DNA of 64,000 nucleotides, from contig CAYNTK010000008.1 of NCBI GenBank assembly GCA_964400285.1, forward strand, positions 1-64,000, in the 5' to 3' direction. This stretch comes from FEN-1279 sp964400285. GTDB lineage: Bacteria; Bacteroidota; Ignavibacteria; Tepidaquicellales; Tepidaquicellaceae. The notes under the pieces were generated by a model. That model was not told the origin of the DNA. It searched no databases and saw only the letters and a program-made list of their open reading frames with translations. Of the stretch, positions 42,036 through 51,878 are shown in pieces; the first letter of the stretch is position 1; each line of letters opens with the position of its first letter. Position numbers and translations under genes: made by a program.

Positions 42036-44432
42036 ATGGCTAAAACCTCTGCAAAACAAATCAAACCGTTATTAAAAATCAAACAAGAACAATTTAAAGA
42101 TATAATTTCTAATGATTGGATTGCACTTGCCATATTGCTTTTATTCTGGGTAATTTTTTTTAGGCAACTTTTATCTGGTGCTGCTTTTATTGGAGATGAT
42201 TTTATTGAACAGTATTATCCGGGGAAATCATTATCGGCATTATCATTAAGTAAGGGATTTATTCCTTTTTGGAATCCTTATACATTTAGCGGAATGCCGT
42301 TTTTTGCTGATTTACAGATTGCTGTTTTTTATCCCTTTAATTATGTATTATCTTTTTTTGTTAAGGGAGAATCCTTATCTCCTTTGGTTATTCAGATTTC
42401 TATTATTATTCACTATTTATTGTGTTCAATTTTTTGTTTTTACATTGGAAAACATTTTAAATTCACAAATACTGTTTCGGTAATATTTGCTCTGATGTTT
42501 ACATATTCGAGTTATATGATAATACATTTAATACATATGCCTTTAATAGAAGCGGTCGTTTGGTTACCAATTGTGTTTTTGTTATGGTTAAAATTTATTG
42601 AATCGAAAAAGTATATCTTTATTTTTATTTCATCTTTACTAATGTCTTTTTGCTTGCTTGCTGGATATCCTCAAGTCGCTTTTTATAATTATGTGTTCTT
42701 ATCTGTTTATCTTTTAATTGTATTTATATCTAATATTAAGGGAAAAAATTTTAGTCTAATAAAGCATTTAATTATCGGATACTTGATTTTTATTATTCTT
42801 TCTTTTGGTATATCAGCTTTTCAGCTTTTGCCTGCTAATGAATTCGTTAGTTTATCTAATAGAGCAAAAATTACGTACGAATTTGCTTTGGAAGGTTCAG
42901 TCGAACCAAGATTTTATTTAACATATTTCATTCCAAAATTATTTGGTGTCTGGAAATTTAATGATTTTTCTTCTGATATTAATTGGTGGGCTACAAAAGA
43001 AACATTTATGTTTTCGATTGCTAATATTTATTTATCAATTTTTGCAGTTATTCTTTTAATTCCTACAGTGATATTTCAACTTAAGAATAAGATTAACCTT
43101 CAAATTACTTGGTTCTTAATAGGGTTTGCCATTTTTTCATTGCTTTTTGCAATGGGAAAATTTTTCTTTTTCCATAGTATTATTTATAATATAGTTCCAT
43201 TTTTCGATAGATTTAGAAATCCAGGACATATTCTTTACATCTTCGCTTTTTGTATAACTTTATTAATCTCTTTTGGTTTAAATTCTTTATTAAAGGATAA
43301 AAAATCATTTTCTGAGATTTACAACAAAAAATATTTCTTTATTTTAATTGGATTATTTTCTCTAATTTTGATTTTTGTTTATTTAGGATTTTTTAATGTT
43401 AATTTTCCGCAGATTGGTGATAAAGTTAATTTATGGATAAGGACACAGTATTTAAACTTCTTTTCGTTTTTAATAATTACTTCTTCTGTATTATATTTTT
43501 ATATTCAGGATAAAATAAAAATTAATGTATTTATCGTTCTGATTTTATTGATTACTGCAGTAGATATTTATTTTTATTGGTTTGAACAAAATAATGGCTC
43601 GATAAATCCAGAAATTTTATATAATCAAAGAAAACAAAAAGAAGAAGAATTCAGGAATGAATTAAAAAATGAATTATTCAGAGTGAATATGAGGGAATAT
43701 CCTTATACCCCTTATTTCCAAAGAAATTCGGGAATGATAAACAGAATCCCTCTAATCGAAGGTTATGGAGCATTAATTCTCGATAAGTATGTCCCAATTA
43801 ATAAAAGTGACAAAGCAAGCTCTCAACATCATGATATTATGAATGTTAAATATAAACTCGACCCGACAACTTTAAAAACAAATAATCCTAATGCTTATAA
43901 ATTCTATATAAACGAAACATACCTACCTAAAGCTAAAATGTTTTATAATGCTAAGTTCTTTGAAGTGAAAGATTCAATAGCTCTGAGAATTTATATGGAA
44001 GGCAAAGAATTTAATCATCAAAAAACAATTGTTATTGAAACCGATAGAAAAGATTTTGCTTTACCAACTTTAAAAGATTCGATTTATCCTAAATCGGAAG
44101 TTCGAATTCTAAATTATGATTTAAACACTATTGCTTTAGAAGTCGAAACAGCTGAAAATGGATTTTTATTTTTAAGCGAAGTCTATTATCCAGCATGGAA
44201 AGCATATATAGATGGAAAAAGCACCGAACTATTTAGAGCAGATTACTGTGAGAGGGCAGTTTATGTAGAAAAAGGTAAACATACCGTTTTATTTAATTAT
44301 GAATCAGATACTTTTAAAACAGGTCTATCTATTTCATTACCGCTTCTTTTAGTTTGGTTATTAGGAATAATATTTTTTTCATTTACTTATTTGAAAAAGA
44401 AAAAATTGGATATTCAAAATTTAGATAAATGA
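42036..44432 (+). CDS. YfhO-like membrane glycosyltransferase
   Basis: A 798-aa protein with about 12 membrane helices. The first extracytoplasmic loop has GDDFIEQYYPG and PFWNPYTFSGMPFFADLQ, typical of the YfhO/GT-C superfamily (acidic loop motif). A long soluble part follows (about 525-755) with a final helix and basic tip. YfhO proteins decorate lipoteichoic acid or polymers in Gram-positives; in Bacteroidota the target is unknown. Its start lies 20 bp after the fusion gene and its stop overlaps the next gene by 4 bp. Confidence 0.82.
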   Translation: MAKTSAKQIKPLLKIKQEQFKDIISNDWIALAILLLFWVIFFRQLLSGAAFIGDDFIEQYYPGKSLSALSLSKGFIPFWNPYTFSGMPFFADLQIAVFYPFNYVLSFFVKGESLSPLVIQISIIIHYLLCSIFCFYIGKHFKFTNTVSVIFALMFTYSSYMIIHLIHMPLIEAVVWLPIVFLLWLKFIESKKYIFIFISSLLMSFCLLAGYPQVAFYNYVFLSVYLLIVFISNIKGKNFSLIKHLIIGYLIFIILSFGISAFQLLPANEFVSLSNRAKITYEFALEGSVEPRFYLTYFIPKLFGVWKFNDFSSDINWWATKETFMFSIANIYLSIFAVILLIPTVIFQLKNKINLQITWFLIGFAIFSLLFAMGKFFFFHSIIYNIVPFFDRFRNPGHILYIFAFCITLLISFGLNSLLKDKKSFSEIYNKKYFFILIGLFSLILIFVYLGFFNVNFPQIGDKVNLWIRTQYLNFFSFLIITSSVLYFYIQDKIKINVFIVLILLITAVDIYFYWFEQNNGSINPEILYNQRKQKEEEFRNELKNELFRVNMREYPYTPYFQRNSGMINRIPLIEGYGALILDKYVPINKSDKASSQHHDIMNVKYKLDPTTLKTNNPNAYKFYINETYLPKAKMFYNAKFFEVKDSIALRIYMEGKEFNHQKTIVIETDRKDFALPTLKDSIYPKSEVRILNYDLNTIALEVETAENGFLFLSEVYYPAWKAYIDGKSTELFRADYCERAVYVEKGKHTVLFNYESDTFKTGLSISLPLLLVWLLGIIFFSFTYLKKKKLDIQNLDK

Positions 44433-45487
44433 AAATCTTAATAAATGCTTTATCGGGAAATGGGGATGCACTGATGTTTTCTCCAACTCTAAAAGTTTTA
44501 AAAGAGAAACTTTCTGATGCACAAATCGATATGCTTGCTATGTATAATTCTGTAAAAGAAATGTATTCCGAATCTCCCTATATCAATAAAATTTATTTTA
44601 TAAATTTTCTCCACCAATCCAAAATTAAATCACTAAAAGAAATCAGAAAAATTAGGCAAAATAAATATGATATTTCAATTAATACTTATCCCTCAAATCG
44701 ATTTGAATATAATGTTTTAAATTTTCTTCTTGGTGCAAAAAAAAGAATCGCGCACCACTATATACATACAAATTTTTTTAGATTAGAATTTTTAAATTCG
44801 ATTTTAATAAATGAGGTAAAAGATAAGCACAATGTTTTGCAAAATTTTGAGATTGTTCGCAAATTAATAGATATATCAACAAATGCTAATATTGGAAATT
44901 TAGAGATTCAAATTAAAAGCGAAGATATTGAATCAGCTCAAAATTGGTTTAGAGTAATAAATCCAGATAATAAAATTATTGTTGGATTTCATACAGGTTC
45001 TGCATTACTTAAAAACCATATTAACAAAAGATGGGATAAGAGTAAGTATGCAGAACTTGGGAAAAGATTGATTGAAAAACATAATGCTTTAATTTTATTT
45101 TTTGGAAATGAATTCGAGTTGAACAATGAAATTAATGAAATGTTAGGAAATAGGGGAGTAGTTGCTTCTACAAAAAATTTTATGGATTCTATGGCAAGGC
45201 AAATGTTTTGTAATTTATTCGTATCGAATGATACTGCATTCCTTCATACATCTGCAGCATTTGGTATCCCTACTGTAGGAATTTTTGGATACACAAATCA
45301 TAAAGAACTATATCCATGGAATACAAAACACATTATTGTAAGAAAAGAATTGGATTGTAGTCCGTGTTTTTACAACTCTCCAAAACCTGCCTCATGTTTG
45401 TGGAAAGGAGAAGATGAATTTAAATGTATAAAAAAGATTAGTGTTGACGAAGTTTACGAAGCGTGTAAAAAACTAATGGCAAATTAA
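44429..45487 (+). CDS. GT9 glycosyltransferase (heptosyltransferase family)
   Basis: A 352-aa GT-B enzyme related to WaaF/WaaC. It has LINALSGNGDALMFSPTLKVLKE at the N-terminus, HTGSALLKNHINKRWDKSKYAELG at the start of the second half, VSNDTAFLHTSAAFGIPTVGIFG for donor binding and a C-terminal CSPCF...CLWKGEDEFKC cluster. It is distinct from the GT9 at 997. It overlaps the YfhO-like gene by 4 bp, so it acts in the same pathway. The sugar is not predictable. Confidence 0.85.
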   Translation: MKILINALSGNGDALMFSPTLKVLKEKLSDAQIDMLAMYNSVKEMYSESPYINKIYFINFLHQSKIKSLKEIRKIRQNKYDISINTYPSNRFEYNVLNFLLGAKKRIAHHYIHTNFFRLEFLNSILINEVKDKHNVLQNFEIVRKLIDISTNANIGNLEIQIKSEDIESAQNWFRVINPDNKIIVGFHTGSALLKNHINKRWDKSKYAELGKRLIEKHNALILFFGNEFELNNEINEMLGNRGVVASTKNFMDSMARQMFCNLFVSNDTAFLHTSAAFGIPTVGIFGYTNHKELYPWNTKHIIVRKELDCSPCFYNSPKPASCLWKGEDEFKCIKKISVDEVYEACKKLMAN

Positions 45488-45532
45488 TATTATATCTTTA
45501 TTAGACTTTGTATCTATATGGTAAAGCTCTCT

Positions 45533-47506
45533 TTATCTATTAAAATCCCAAACAATAGAAAATCTTGCTACCGTATTTAGAAATCCACCTCTCGCATCAT
45601 ATGGATAAATTGCAGTTGTATAATTAAGATTATCAAAAATATTAGCGATGGTAAAATTCACATTCGCAGTTCCTATCCTTGCCCCAATATAAAAATCTAC
45701 ATTGAAAAAATCTTTTTCATAAGTAATATGCTGAACACTATCTATAAAATTTAAAAAATTATATTCTTCGACGTCAAAAAATTTTATCTTTGTATTTGTA
45801 AAATATTTAGTGCTTATTCCAACTTTTAAATCTAATTTATTATTGAAAAAATAATTATGATATAAAATGTCTGATTTTATAAAAAATGTAGGTTGATATG
45901 TTTCCTGTGAATAGTTTGCATTAAATAGAAAATCTATATACTTACTTAAAAATTTCAAATTATAATTACCATTCGTAAATTTGAAAGCACTTTCTTCTAT
46001 CGAATTATTTTTCCAGCTATATTGATATGCATCTAAAAAAATATTCTTGTAATTTACTTCGAATCCGATTTGATAGTAATTTATTCTATCACTATTATAA
46101 ATATAATTTTTAATATTATTAATATTATTATTTGCATCGCTATAATAAGAATATGTAAAGCCAAAAACAGTTGAGCTATAACCCCATTTAATTAGAAGAT
46201 TTATATCTTTTCCGTTTAAAATTTTTGTTCTTCCTTCCAAACCGTAAAACTTAAAAAACTTATTATCAACAATGTCAGTTTTAAACGAACCTGATAACAA
46301 AGTGTTTTGTATATTAACGTCAAATTTACTTTTTAATGAATAAAAATCCTTTTTATATAATATTGGAATATTTTCTTTACCATTAATAGTAGTAATGGGG
46401 ATTGAATAATTAAATAAATTATAATATAGATTTCCTCCAAACATTAAATTTGTTGTTATTAAATCAGAAAACTTTTTATTAATATATTGTTTGAAATCCA
46501 ATCCATATTGAATATAATGATAATCATTATGTATAAATATTCCAGGGTCAATGCCATTTTCTCCATTTCTTAATATTCTCGAAGAATTGTTTGTATAGAA
46601 AATTAATTTAGATAATGAATTTTTGTCATTTAATAAATTCGCATTAGCTGTTATATCAAAAAAATAATTTGAAAATCTTTCATAACTTCCAAGACTTATA
46701 ACATCGGCAAAATTAGCATTTCTTAGAGTATCATTTGTGCTAATTACTAATCCTCCATTTAATCTTCGATTAATTTTTGTATGATAAAAACTCATTTTTA
46801 TATTTAATTTTGGAGAAGAATAAAAATTCAATTTCATTCTACCTCTCCATACATTAAAATCGGAATTCTGATAATATCCATCATAAAAATGACTATTAAT
46901 ACCAAATATAAAATTAAATTTCTTTGAAAAGGGAATATTTATGGAAAAATCTGCAAACATTGCTCCGTATCTATCCTGTGAATATCTAAGCTGAGAAAAA
47001 AGTGTGGGTTGAAAAGCATCTTTAGTTATTATATTCAATGCTTTCCCTGAACTATTTATTCCATAAAGAAATGATGAAATATTAGATATTTCTTCTATTT
47101 TTTGAATCTCACTGACAGAAATATTTTCTTCGTCAAATCCTCCGAAAAAATTATCATTTATCTGAATACCATCTCTAAAAATTCCAATATGCTTTTCATC
47201 GAAATTATTAAAGTTAATTGGATTTCTTCCTCCAACCCCAAGATAATTTATAAAATATCCAGTTCTATCATTAAGTATTTCAGATAGATTTCTCCTATCA
47301 CTCCAAATAAAATTTTGCAAACCAATAGTATCTGAATTTTTATCAAAAATATATGAATTGGAAATTTTATTTGTATCGAAGAGTGTATGATATATAGTAT
47401 CTTTTTTTACTGATTGAGCAGATATATTAGCAGTTAATATGAAGCAAGCAAATATAATAAAAATTACAAAAATACTTTTAATATTATTGTAAAGATTCTG
47501 CGTCAA
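45533..47506 (-). CDS. TonB-dependent-receptor-like outer-membrane protein
   Basis: A 657-aa exported protein with signal peptide (about 1-30), a plug-like domain (about 65-160; SEILNDRTGYFINYLGVGGRNPINF, GIFRDGIQINDN, IEEISNISSFLYG) and a long series of amphipathic strands ending IVWDFNR. No carboxypeptidase-like or CNA extension is present, and the TonB box is not obvious. It starts 4 bp inside the end of phoU, so it may be co-transcribed with the phosphate genes and respond to phosphate. That link is inference. The substrate is unknown. Confidence 0.75.
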   Translation of the reverse strand: MTQNLYNNIKSIFVIFIIFACFILTANISAQSVKKDTIYHTLFDTNKISNSYIFDKNSDTIGLQNFIWSDRRNLSEILNDRTGYFINYLGVGGRNPINFNNFDEKHIGIFRDGIQINDNFFGGFDEENISVSEIQKIEEISNISSFLYGINSSGKALNIITKDAFQPTLFSQLRYSQDRYGAMFADFSINIPFSKKFNFIFGINSHFYDGYYQNSDFNVWRGRMKLNFYSSPKLNIKMSFYHTKINRRLNGGLVISTNDTLRNANFADVISLGSYERFSNYFFDITANANLLNDKNSLSKLIFYTNNSSRILRNGENGIDPGIFIHNDYHYIQYGLDFKQYINKKFSDLITTNLMFGGNLYYNLFNYSIPITTINGKENIPILYKKDFYSLKSKFDVNIQNTLLSGSFKTDIVDNKFFKFYGLEGRTKILNGKDINLLIKWGYSSTVFGFTYSYYSDANNNINNIKNYIYNSDRINYYQIGFEVNYKNIFLDAYQYSWKNNSIEESAFKFTNGNYNLKFLSKYIDFLFNANYSQETYQPTFFIKSDILYHNYFFNNKLDLKVGISTKYFTNTKIKFFDVEEYNFLNFIDSVQHITYEKDFFNVDFYIGARIGTANVNFTIANIFDNLNYTTAIYPYDARGGFLNTVARFSIVWDFNR

Positions 47507-48195
47507 ATTATTTCTTCAGGTTTGATATCTAATTTATCAAGATTATTTTTATGCTTTATAATCTTTGCATCGACAAGAAAAATAACTTCCTCTGCAATAT
47601 TGGTTGCGTGGTCTGCTAATCTTTCAAGATGTCTTAATAGTGATATAGAATGAGCTCCAGGATTAATAAGCTTATTATCATTTATCATTTCATCTATTAA
47701 TTTATAAAAAATTTCTCGTTCCAGATTATCTATTACGTCATCGGATTTTATTACTCCTGCTGCGAGCTCATGGTCATTATTTACAAATGAATCTATTGAC
47801 TTTTGTACTACTGTAATAACTTTTTCAGCCATAAAATTGAGTTGAACCTTTTTTAATAAATCGACATAATTTATTAGAGGCTCCACTCTTTCTGCTATAT
47901 TAACTGCAATATCTCCCATTCTTTCGAGGTCATTATTTATTTTCAATGCAGACATAATTAATCTTAAATCTACAGCAACAGGTTGTGTAAGAGCAAATAT
48001 CTTCTGGCATAATTTATCTATTTTTACATCGAATTTATCAACCTTGGTATCACGCTCGATTACTATTTTGCTAAGTTCAATGTTTTTTTCAAACAGACTT
48101 CTAACAGCAAATTCAATTTGCTCCTCTACCAGACTGCCCATTTTAATAACCTTTGTTTTTAAAAGGTCTAATTCTTCTTCAAGATATTGATACAT
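47503..48195 (-). CDS. phoU: Phosphate transport regulator PhoU
   Basis: A 230-aa, all-helical protein with two tandem three-helix PhoU domains. Each carries the metal-binding pattern: ERDTKVDKFDVKID and NNDLERMGDIAVNIAERVE in the first half, KSDDVIDNLEREIFYK and LLRHLERLADHATNIAEEV in the second. It restrains phosphate uptake and PhoR signalling. It follows pstB by 26 bp, the usual pst-pho order, but pstS, pstC and pstA are not in the window. Confidence 0.95.
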   Translation of the reverse strand: MYQYLEEELDLLKTKVIKMGSLVEEQIEFAVRSLFEKNIELSKIVIERDTKVDKFDVKIDKLCQKIFALTQPVAVDLRLIMSALKINNDLERMGDIAVNIAERVEPLINYVDLLKKVQLNFMAEKVITVVQKSIDSFVNNDHELAAGVIKSDDVIDNLEREIFYKLIDEMINDNKLINPGAHSISLLRHLERLADHATNIAEEVIFLVDAKIIKHKNNLDKLDIKPEEII

Positions 48196-48221
48196 ATTTA
48201 TTATTATTTTCTTTTAATAAA

Positions 48222-48980
48222 TTAACCGAATTTTCCGGTTACATAGTTTTGAGTTCTTTCATCTTTTGGAGCTGTAAATATTTGTCGTGTAGCTCCAAAT
48301 TCAATTAATTCCCCTAATAAAAAAAACGCACAAAAATCACTAACCCTCGCTGCTTGCTGTAGGTTATGAGTTACTATAACAATTGTAATACTTTTTTTTA
48401 ATTCAAAAATTAATTCCTCTATTTTCGATGTTGAAATCGGGTCAAGTGCACTTGCAGGTTCATCCATTAGTATTATTTCGGGATTTACCGCTAATGCTCT
48501 CGCAATACACAGTCTCTGTTGTTGACCACCTGACAAACTAAATGCAAATTCATTTAATCTATCCTTTACTTCTTCCCAAATTGCTGCACGCTTCAAACTT
48601 GTTTCCACAATTTCATCGAGTTGTTTTTTGTTCTTAATCCCGTTAATTCTTGGTCCATAAGCTACATTTTCGTAAACTGTCTTTGGAAAAGCATTTGATT
48701 TCTGAAATACCATACCTACTCTTCTCCTTAATTTTACAACATCGACATTTTTACCATAAATATCTATTCCATCTATTTTTATCTTTCCTTTAATTTTTAC
48801 TCCCTGAATTAAATCATTCATTCGATTTAATGTTCTTAGATATGTAGATTTTCCACATCCTGATGGTCCGATTAATGATGTAATTTTATGTTCTTCGATG
48901 TTTAATGTTACATCTTTTAATGCTTGGACTTTTCCGTAATAAAAATTTAGATTTTCAGTTTCTATTTTATATTTATGCAA
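48222..48980 (-). CDS. pstB: Phosphate ABC transporter ATP-binding protein PstB
   Basis: A 252-aa ABC ATPase that powers the Pst phosphate importer. It has Walker A GPSGCGKST, the Q loop MVFQKSNAFPKTVYENVAYGPR typical of PstB, the signature LSGGQQQR, Walker B IILMDEPASALDP and switch VTHNLQQA. The length is normal. The permease genes would be expected upstream but the neighbouring upstream gene is lolD, reading the same way after a 116-bp gap. The membrane partners lie elsewhere. Confidence 0.95.
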   Translation of the reverse strand: MHKYKIETENLNFYYGKVQALKDVTLNIEEHKITSLIGPSGCGKSTYLRTLNRMNDLIQGVKIKGKIKIDGIDIYGKNVDVVKLRRRVGMVFQKSNAFPKTVYENVAYGPRINGIKNKKQLDEIVETSLKRAAIWEEVKDRLNEFAFSLSGGQQQRLCIARALAVNPEIILMDEPASALDPISTSKIEELIFELKKSITIVIVTHNLQQAARVSDFCAFFLLGELIEFGATRQIFTAPKDERTQNYVTGKFG

Positions 48981-49096
48981 ATTTAATCCTTAATAATTAT
49001 ACTTTAACGATTATACTGTTTAGAAAAAATCGAATTTATAATATAACACTTTTTATTCTTATATGTTTATTTTCAATATTAAAAAATAGTTAATAT

Positions 49097-49774
49097 TTAT
49101 TGTTCTGTAATTATTCCATCTGATATTTTAATTATTCTGTCACAACGCCCAGCAAATTCTTCGTTATGTGTCACAATTAAATATGTTTGTTTATATTTAT
49201 TTCTAAGCTCGAAAATTAATTCTATCATTGCTTCTGCGTTTTCAGTATCGAGATTTCCAGTTGGTTCGTCTGCTAAAATTATTTTAGGTGAATTGATTAA
49301 CGCTCTTGCTATTGCTACTCTTTGTGCTTCACCTCCAGAAAGTTCAGATGGTTTGTGATTTGCTCTATCATCGAGCCCAACTTCTTTTAAAATTCTTAAA
49401 CAGTTTTCTTTATTTTTATTTCCAGAAATTAATGATGCAATCTCCACATTTTCTAATGCTGTGAATTCTGGTAAAAGATGATGAAATTGAAATATAAACC
49501 CGATTTCTTTTGAACGAAAATTTGCTAATTCTTTATCGGAAAATGAAAAAACGTCTTTTTTATCGAATTCATAATTCCCCGAGTCAGGTCTATCCAGTGT
49601 TCCGAGTATATGTAGTAATGTGCTTTTTCCTGCACCAGATTTTCCTACTATTGCCGCAATTTCACCTTTATAAACTTTCAAGTTTATACCTTTTAAAACA
49701 TTTAGATAATTTCTTTTTGTAATCTTATAGGATTTTTTTATTTCAGATATTTCTAATAGTTTTTCTTTTACCAT
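49097..49774 (-). CDS. lolD: Lipoprotein-releasing ABC ATPase LolD
   Basis: A 225-aa ABC ATPase of the MacB/LolD group: Walker A GKSGAGKST, Q loop IGFIFQFHHLLPEFTALENV, signature LSGGEAQR, Walker B IILADEPTGNLD and switch VTHNEEF. It pairs with the LolC/E permease gene 35 bp upstream. Together they lift mature lipoproteins from the inner membrane toward LolA. The gene order lolE-lolD on one strand supports this over a general MacB role. Confidence 0.9.
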   Translation of the reverse strand: MVKEKLLEISEIKKSYKITKRNYLNVLKGINLKVYKGEIAAIVGKSGAGKSTLLHILGTLDRPDSGNYEFDKKDVFSFSDKELANFRSKEIGFIFQFHHLLPEFTALENVEIASLISGNKNKENCLRILKEVGLDDRANHKPSELSGGEAQRVAIARALINSPKIILADEPTGNLDTENAEAMIELIFELRNKYKQTYLIVTHNEEFAGRCDRIIKISDGIITEQ

Positions 49775-49809
49775 TTATATAATTTTCCCCTTATTAAAAA
49801 TTTAAAAAT

Positions 49810-51036
49810 CTACTCCCATCTAATCGATTCTACAGGATTTAATTTCGCTGCTCTTCTTGCAGGATATAAAGATGCAAGAAAACATAGCAATAATGCTGCG
49901 AGAGGAACAGATATAAAATCTATTATATTTATCATTACTGGTAATGCCGTAATTTTATAAATACTTGAGTCGAGTTTGTAAAATTCAAAATATTTTTGTG
50001 CAAGAATTATTCCACCCCCTAAAAAAGAACCTACAAACATTCCAATAAAACCAACAGCTAAACCCTCGAAAAGAAAAATTTTTGTAATTGTATTATTAGA
50101 TGCTCCCATTGCCTTTAATATACCTATATCTCTTTTCTTTTCGATTACTGTCATAGTCAGAGAGCCAAGAATATTAAACGATGCAACTGCTATTATCAAA
50201 CTCAAAATAATAAATGCTACCCATCTTTCTATTTTAAGTATCGAGTAAAAATCCAGATGCAAGTCATACCATGTTAATACATTGTACTTATCTCCAATAA
50301 TGTTTTGTATTTTCGTTTTCACATCGTCAGATTTATTCAAGTCATCAAGTCTTATTTCTATTCCTCCAACTGTATTTCCGAGTTTAAAAAGATTTTGGGC
50401 ATTTGTGATTGAAATATATGCATATTTTGAATCATATTCTCTGTTTTCTGAATCATAAATTCCTTTTACTATAAAGTCCTTTGTAATTGGTTCTACAAAT
50501 TGAGTAAGCGAATATTCCAATCCTACTGGACTCAAAATTGTAATAGTATCTCCTATATAAGACCTTAATTGGTCTGCAAGTGAAAGCCCAAGCACAATAC
50601 TTCCATAATCACCATCATTACTTAAATCGAATTCACCAAGATTAACAAGACTTTTTACTCCCGAAACTTTTTCAACATTTTTATCATCTACACCTTTAAT
50701 ATAAATTACTTTATTCGCATTCTTTTTCGAAAGCATACCTTTATTAAGTGTGAATGGAGATGTGTTTATGATTCCTAAAACTTTAATATCTTCGAGTATA
50801 TTTTCATAATTTTCCATCTTAGCGTTTTCTCGTGACTCAATTCTTATATGAGGATCAAATCCGATTAAAATTGAAGTTACTTTATTGTGAAAACCATTAA
50901 AAACAGATAATACTATAATCATTGCTGCAACACCAATTGTAACCCCAATCACAGATATTGCAGAGATTATTGTTATAAAACTTACTTTTCGTTTTGAAAA
51001 CAAATATCTTTTTGCTATAAAAAATTCTGCATTCAT
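49810..51036 (-). CDS. lolE: Lipoprotein-releasing permease LolC/LolE
   Basis: A 408-aa MacB-fold permease: a first helix (SFITIISAISVIGVTIGVAAMIIVLSVFNG), a large periplasmic domain (about 50-265) and three C-terminal helices with VIEKKRDIGILKAMGAS and the closing ARRAAKLNPVESIRWE. A single LolC/E-type protein is common in Bacteroidota, where it may act as a homodimer (LolF-like). It touches the ParB-like gene upstream with no gap and is followed by lolD. Confidence 0.9.
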   Translation of the reverse strand: MNAEFFIAKRYLFSKRKVSFITIISAISVIGVTIGVAAMIIVLSVFNGFHNKVTSILIGFDPHIRIESRENAKMENYENILEDIKVLGIINTSPFTLNKGMLSKKNANKVIYIKGVDDKNVEKVSGVKSLVNLGEFDLSNDGDYGSIVLGLSLADQLRSYIGDTITILSPVGLEYSLTQFVEPITKDFIVKGIYDSENREYDSKYAYISITNAQNLFKLGNTVGGIEIRLDDLNKSDDVKTKIQNIIGDKYNVLTWYDLHLDFYSILKIERWVAFIILSLIIAVASFNILGSLTMTVIEKKRDIGILKAMGASNNTITKIFLFEGLAVGFIGMFVGSFLGGGIILAQKYFEFYKLDSSIYKITALPVMINIIDFISVPLAALLLCFLASLYPARRAAKLNPVESIRWE

Positions 51037-51873
51037 TTATTCATCAAAGACAATAACGGATTCTCTATATTGCCTTACTTTGTTGTTATCAATTTTGCTT
51101 AATAAATATTTTTTTAAGTCTTCTTTTTTCTCTTTCAGATTTTTCAAATCCATTAACTTTGCTATTTCGTATCTAACATGTAATACACGATTATCCAATA
51201 TATGCCTTGTTATTCCTGCAGGTAACCTATCGTGATTTTTTGCTAATTGAATAATTTGCTCTTTTGTGAAATGAGGAAATTCTATTAATGTTCCTTTTCT
51301 TCTTGTATATTTTCTTAAATCACTAATTGTAATTTCTTCTTCAGACCTATCGAATACATATTTATTAAAATACATTTTTGTAAAATTATTTAAACTTTCA
51401 ACCTGTTTCCTAAAGTTGTTTGGCAATGTTATTATTATTGTTTTTTCACTGTTTATATCTGAAGCTAATATATATTTCGATTTTTCCTTCATTAGCTTCG
51501 TACCTTTTTTGTATCCTATAAAATCATATTCTAAATTTAATTCATTACAAAAATCGAATAGTTTCGATATACTTAAATCATATACAAGATGATGCCATCT
51601 TTTAAGTTTTATCTTGTTATTTTTGTAGTCTATTACTTGTGCTATAGCAAGTTTACAACCGATTTCTTTAAGGGTGCTTAGTCTATTTGCACCATCGATT
51701 AAAACTAAATCCTTATTACATCTACCAACAATAACAGGATTTAATAGAAATTTACTTCCTGTTATTCTTCCATATACATTTCTTAATCTGTTGTATTCAG
51801 TGGTTTCGTGTAATTTAATATCTTTTATTTTTAATAATTCGAGCTCAAAAAAATTAACTGTATAATTTATCAT
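51037..51873 (-). CDS. ParB/Srx-fold protein
   Basis: A 278-aa protein whose N-terminal 90 residues match the ParB N-terminal/sulfiredoxin fold: a strand with NPVIVGRCNKDLVLIDGANRLSTLKEIGCKLAIAQVID, where DGANRL corresponds to the phosphate/nucleotide-binding DGxHRL of the family. The C-terminal half has no HTH pattern that I can see, so it is unlikely to be a chromosomal ParB. SbnI/SerK-type members of this fold are serine kinases. It abuts lolE and lies 5 bp from clpB. Confidence 0.65.
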   Translation of the reverse strand: MINYTVNFFELELLKIKDIKLHETTEYNRLRNVYGRITGSKFLLNPVIVGRCNKDLVLIDGANRLSTLKEIGCKLAIAQVIDYKNNKIKLKRWHHLVYDLSISKLFDFCNELNLEYDFIGYKKGTKLMKEKSKYILASDINSEKTIIITLPNNFRKQVESLNNFTKMYFNKYVFDRSEEEITISDLRKYTRRKGTLIEFPHFTKEQIIQLAKNHDRLPAGITRHILDNRVLHVRYEIAKLMDLKNLKEKKEDLKKYLLSKIDNNKVRQYRESVIVFDE

Positions 51874-51878
51874 TTAAA

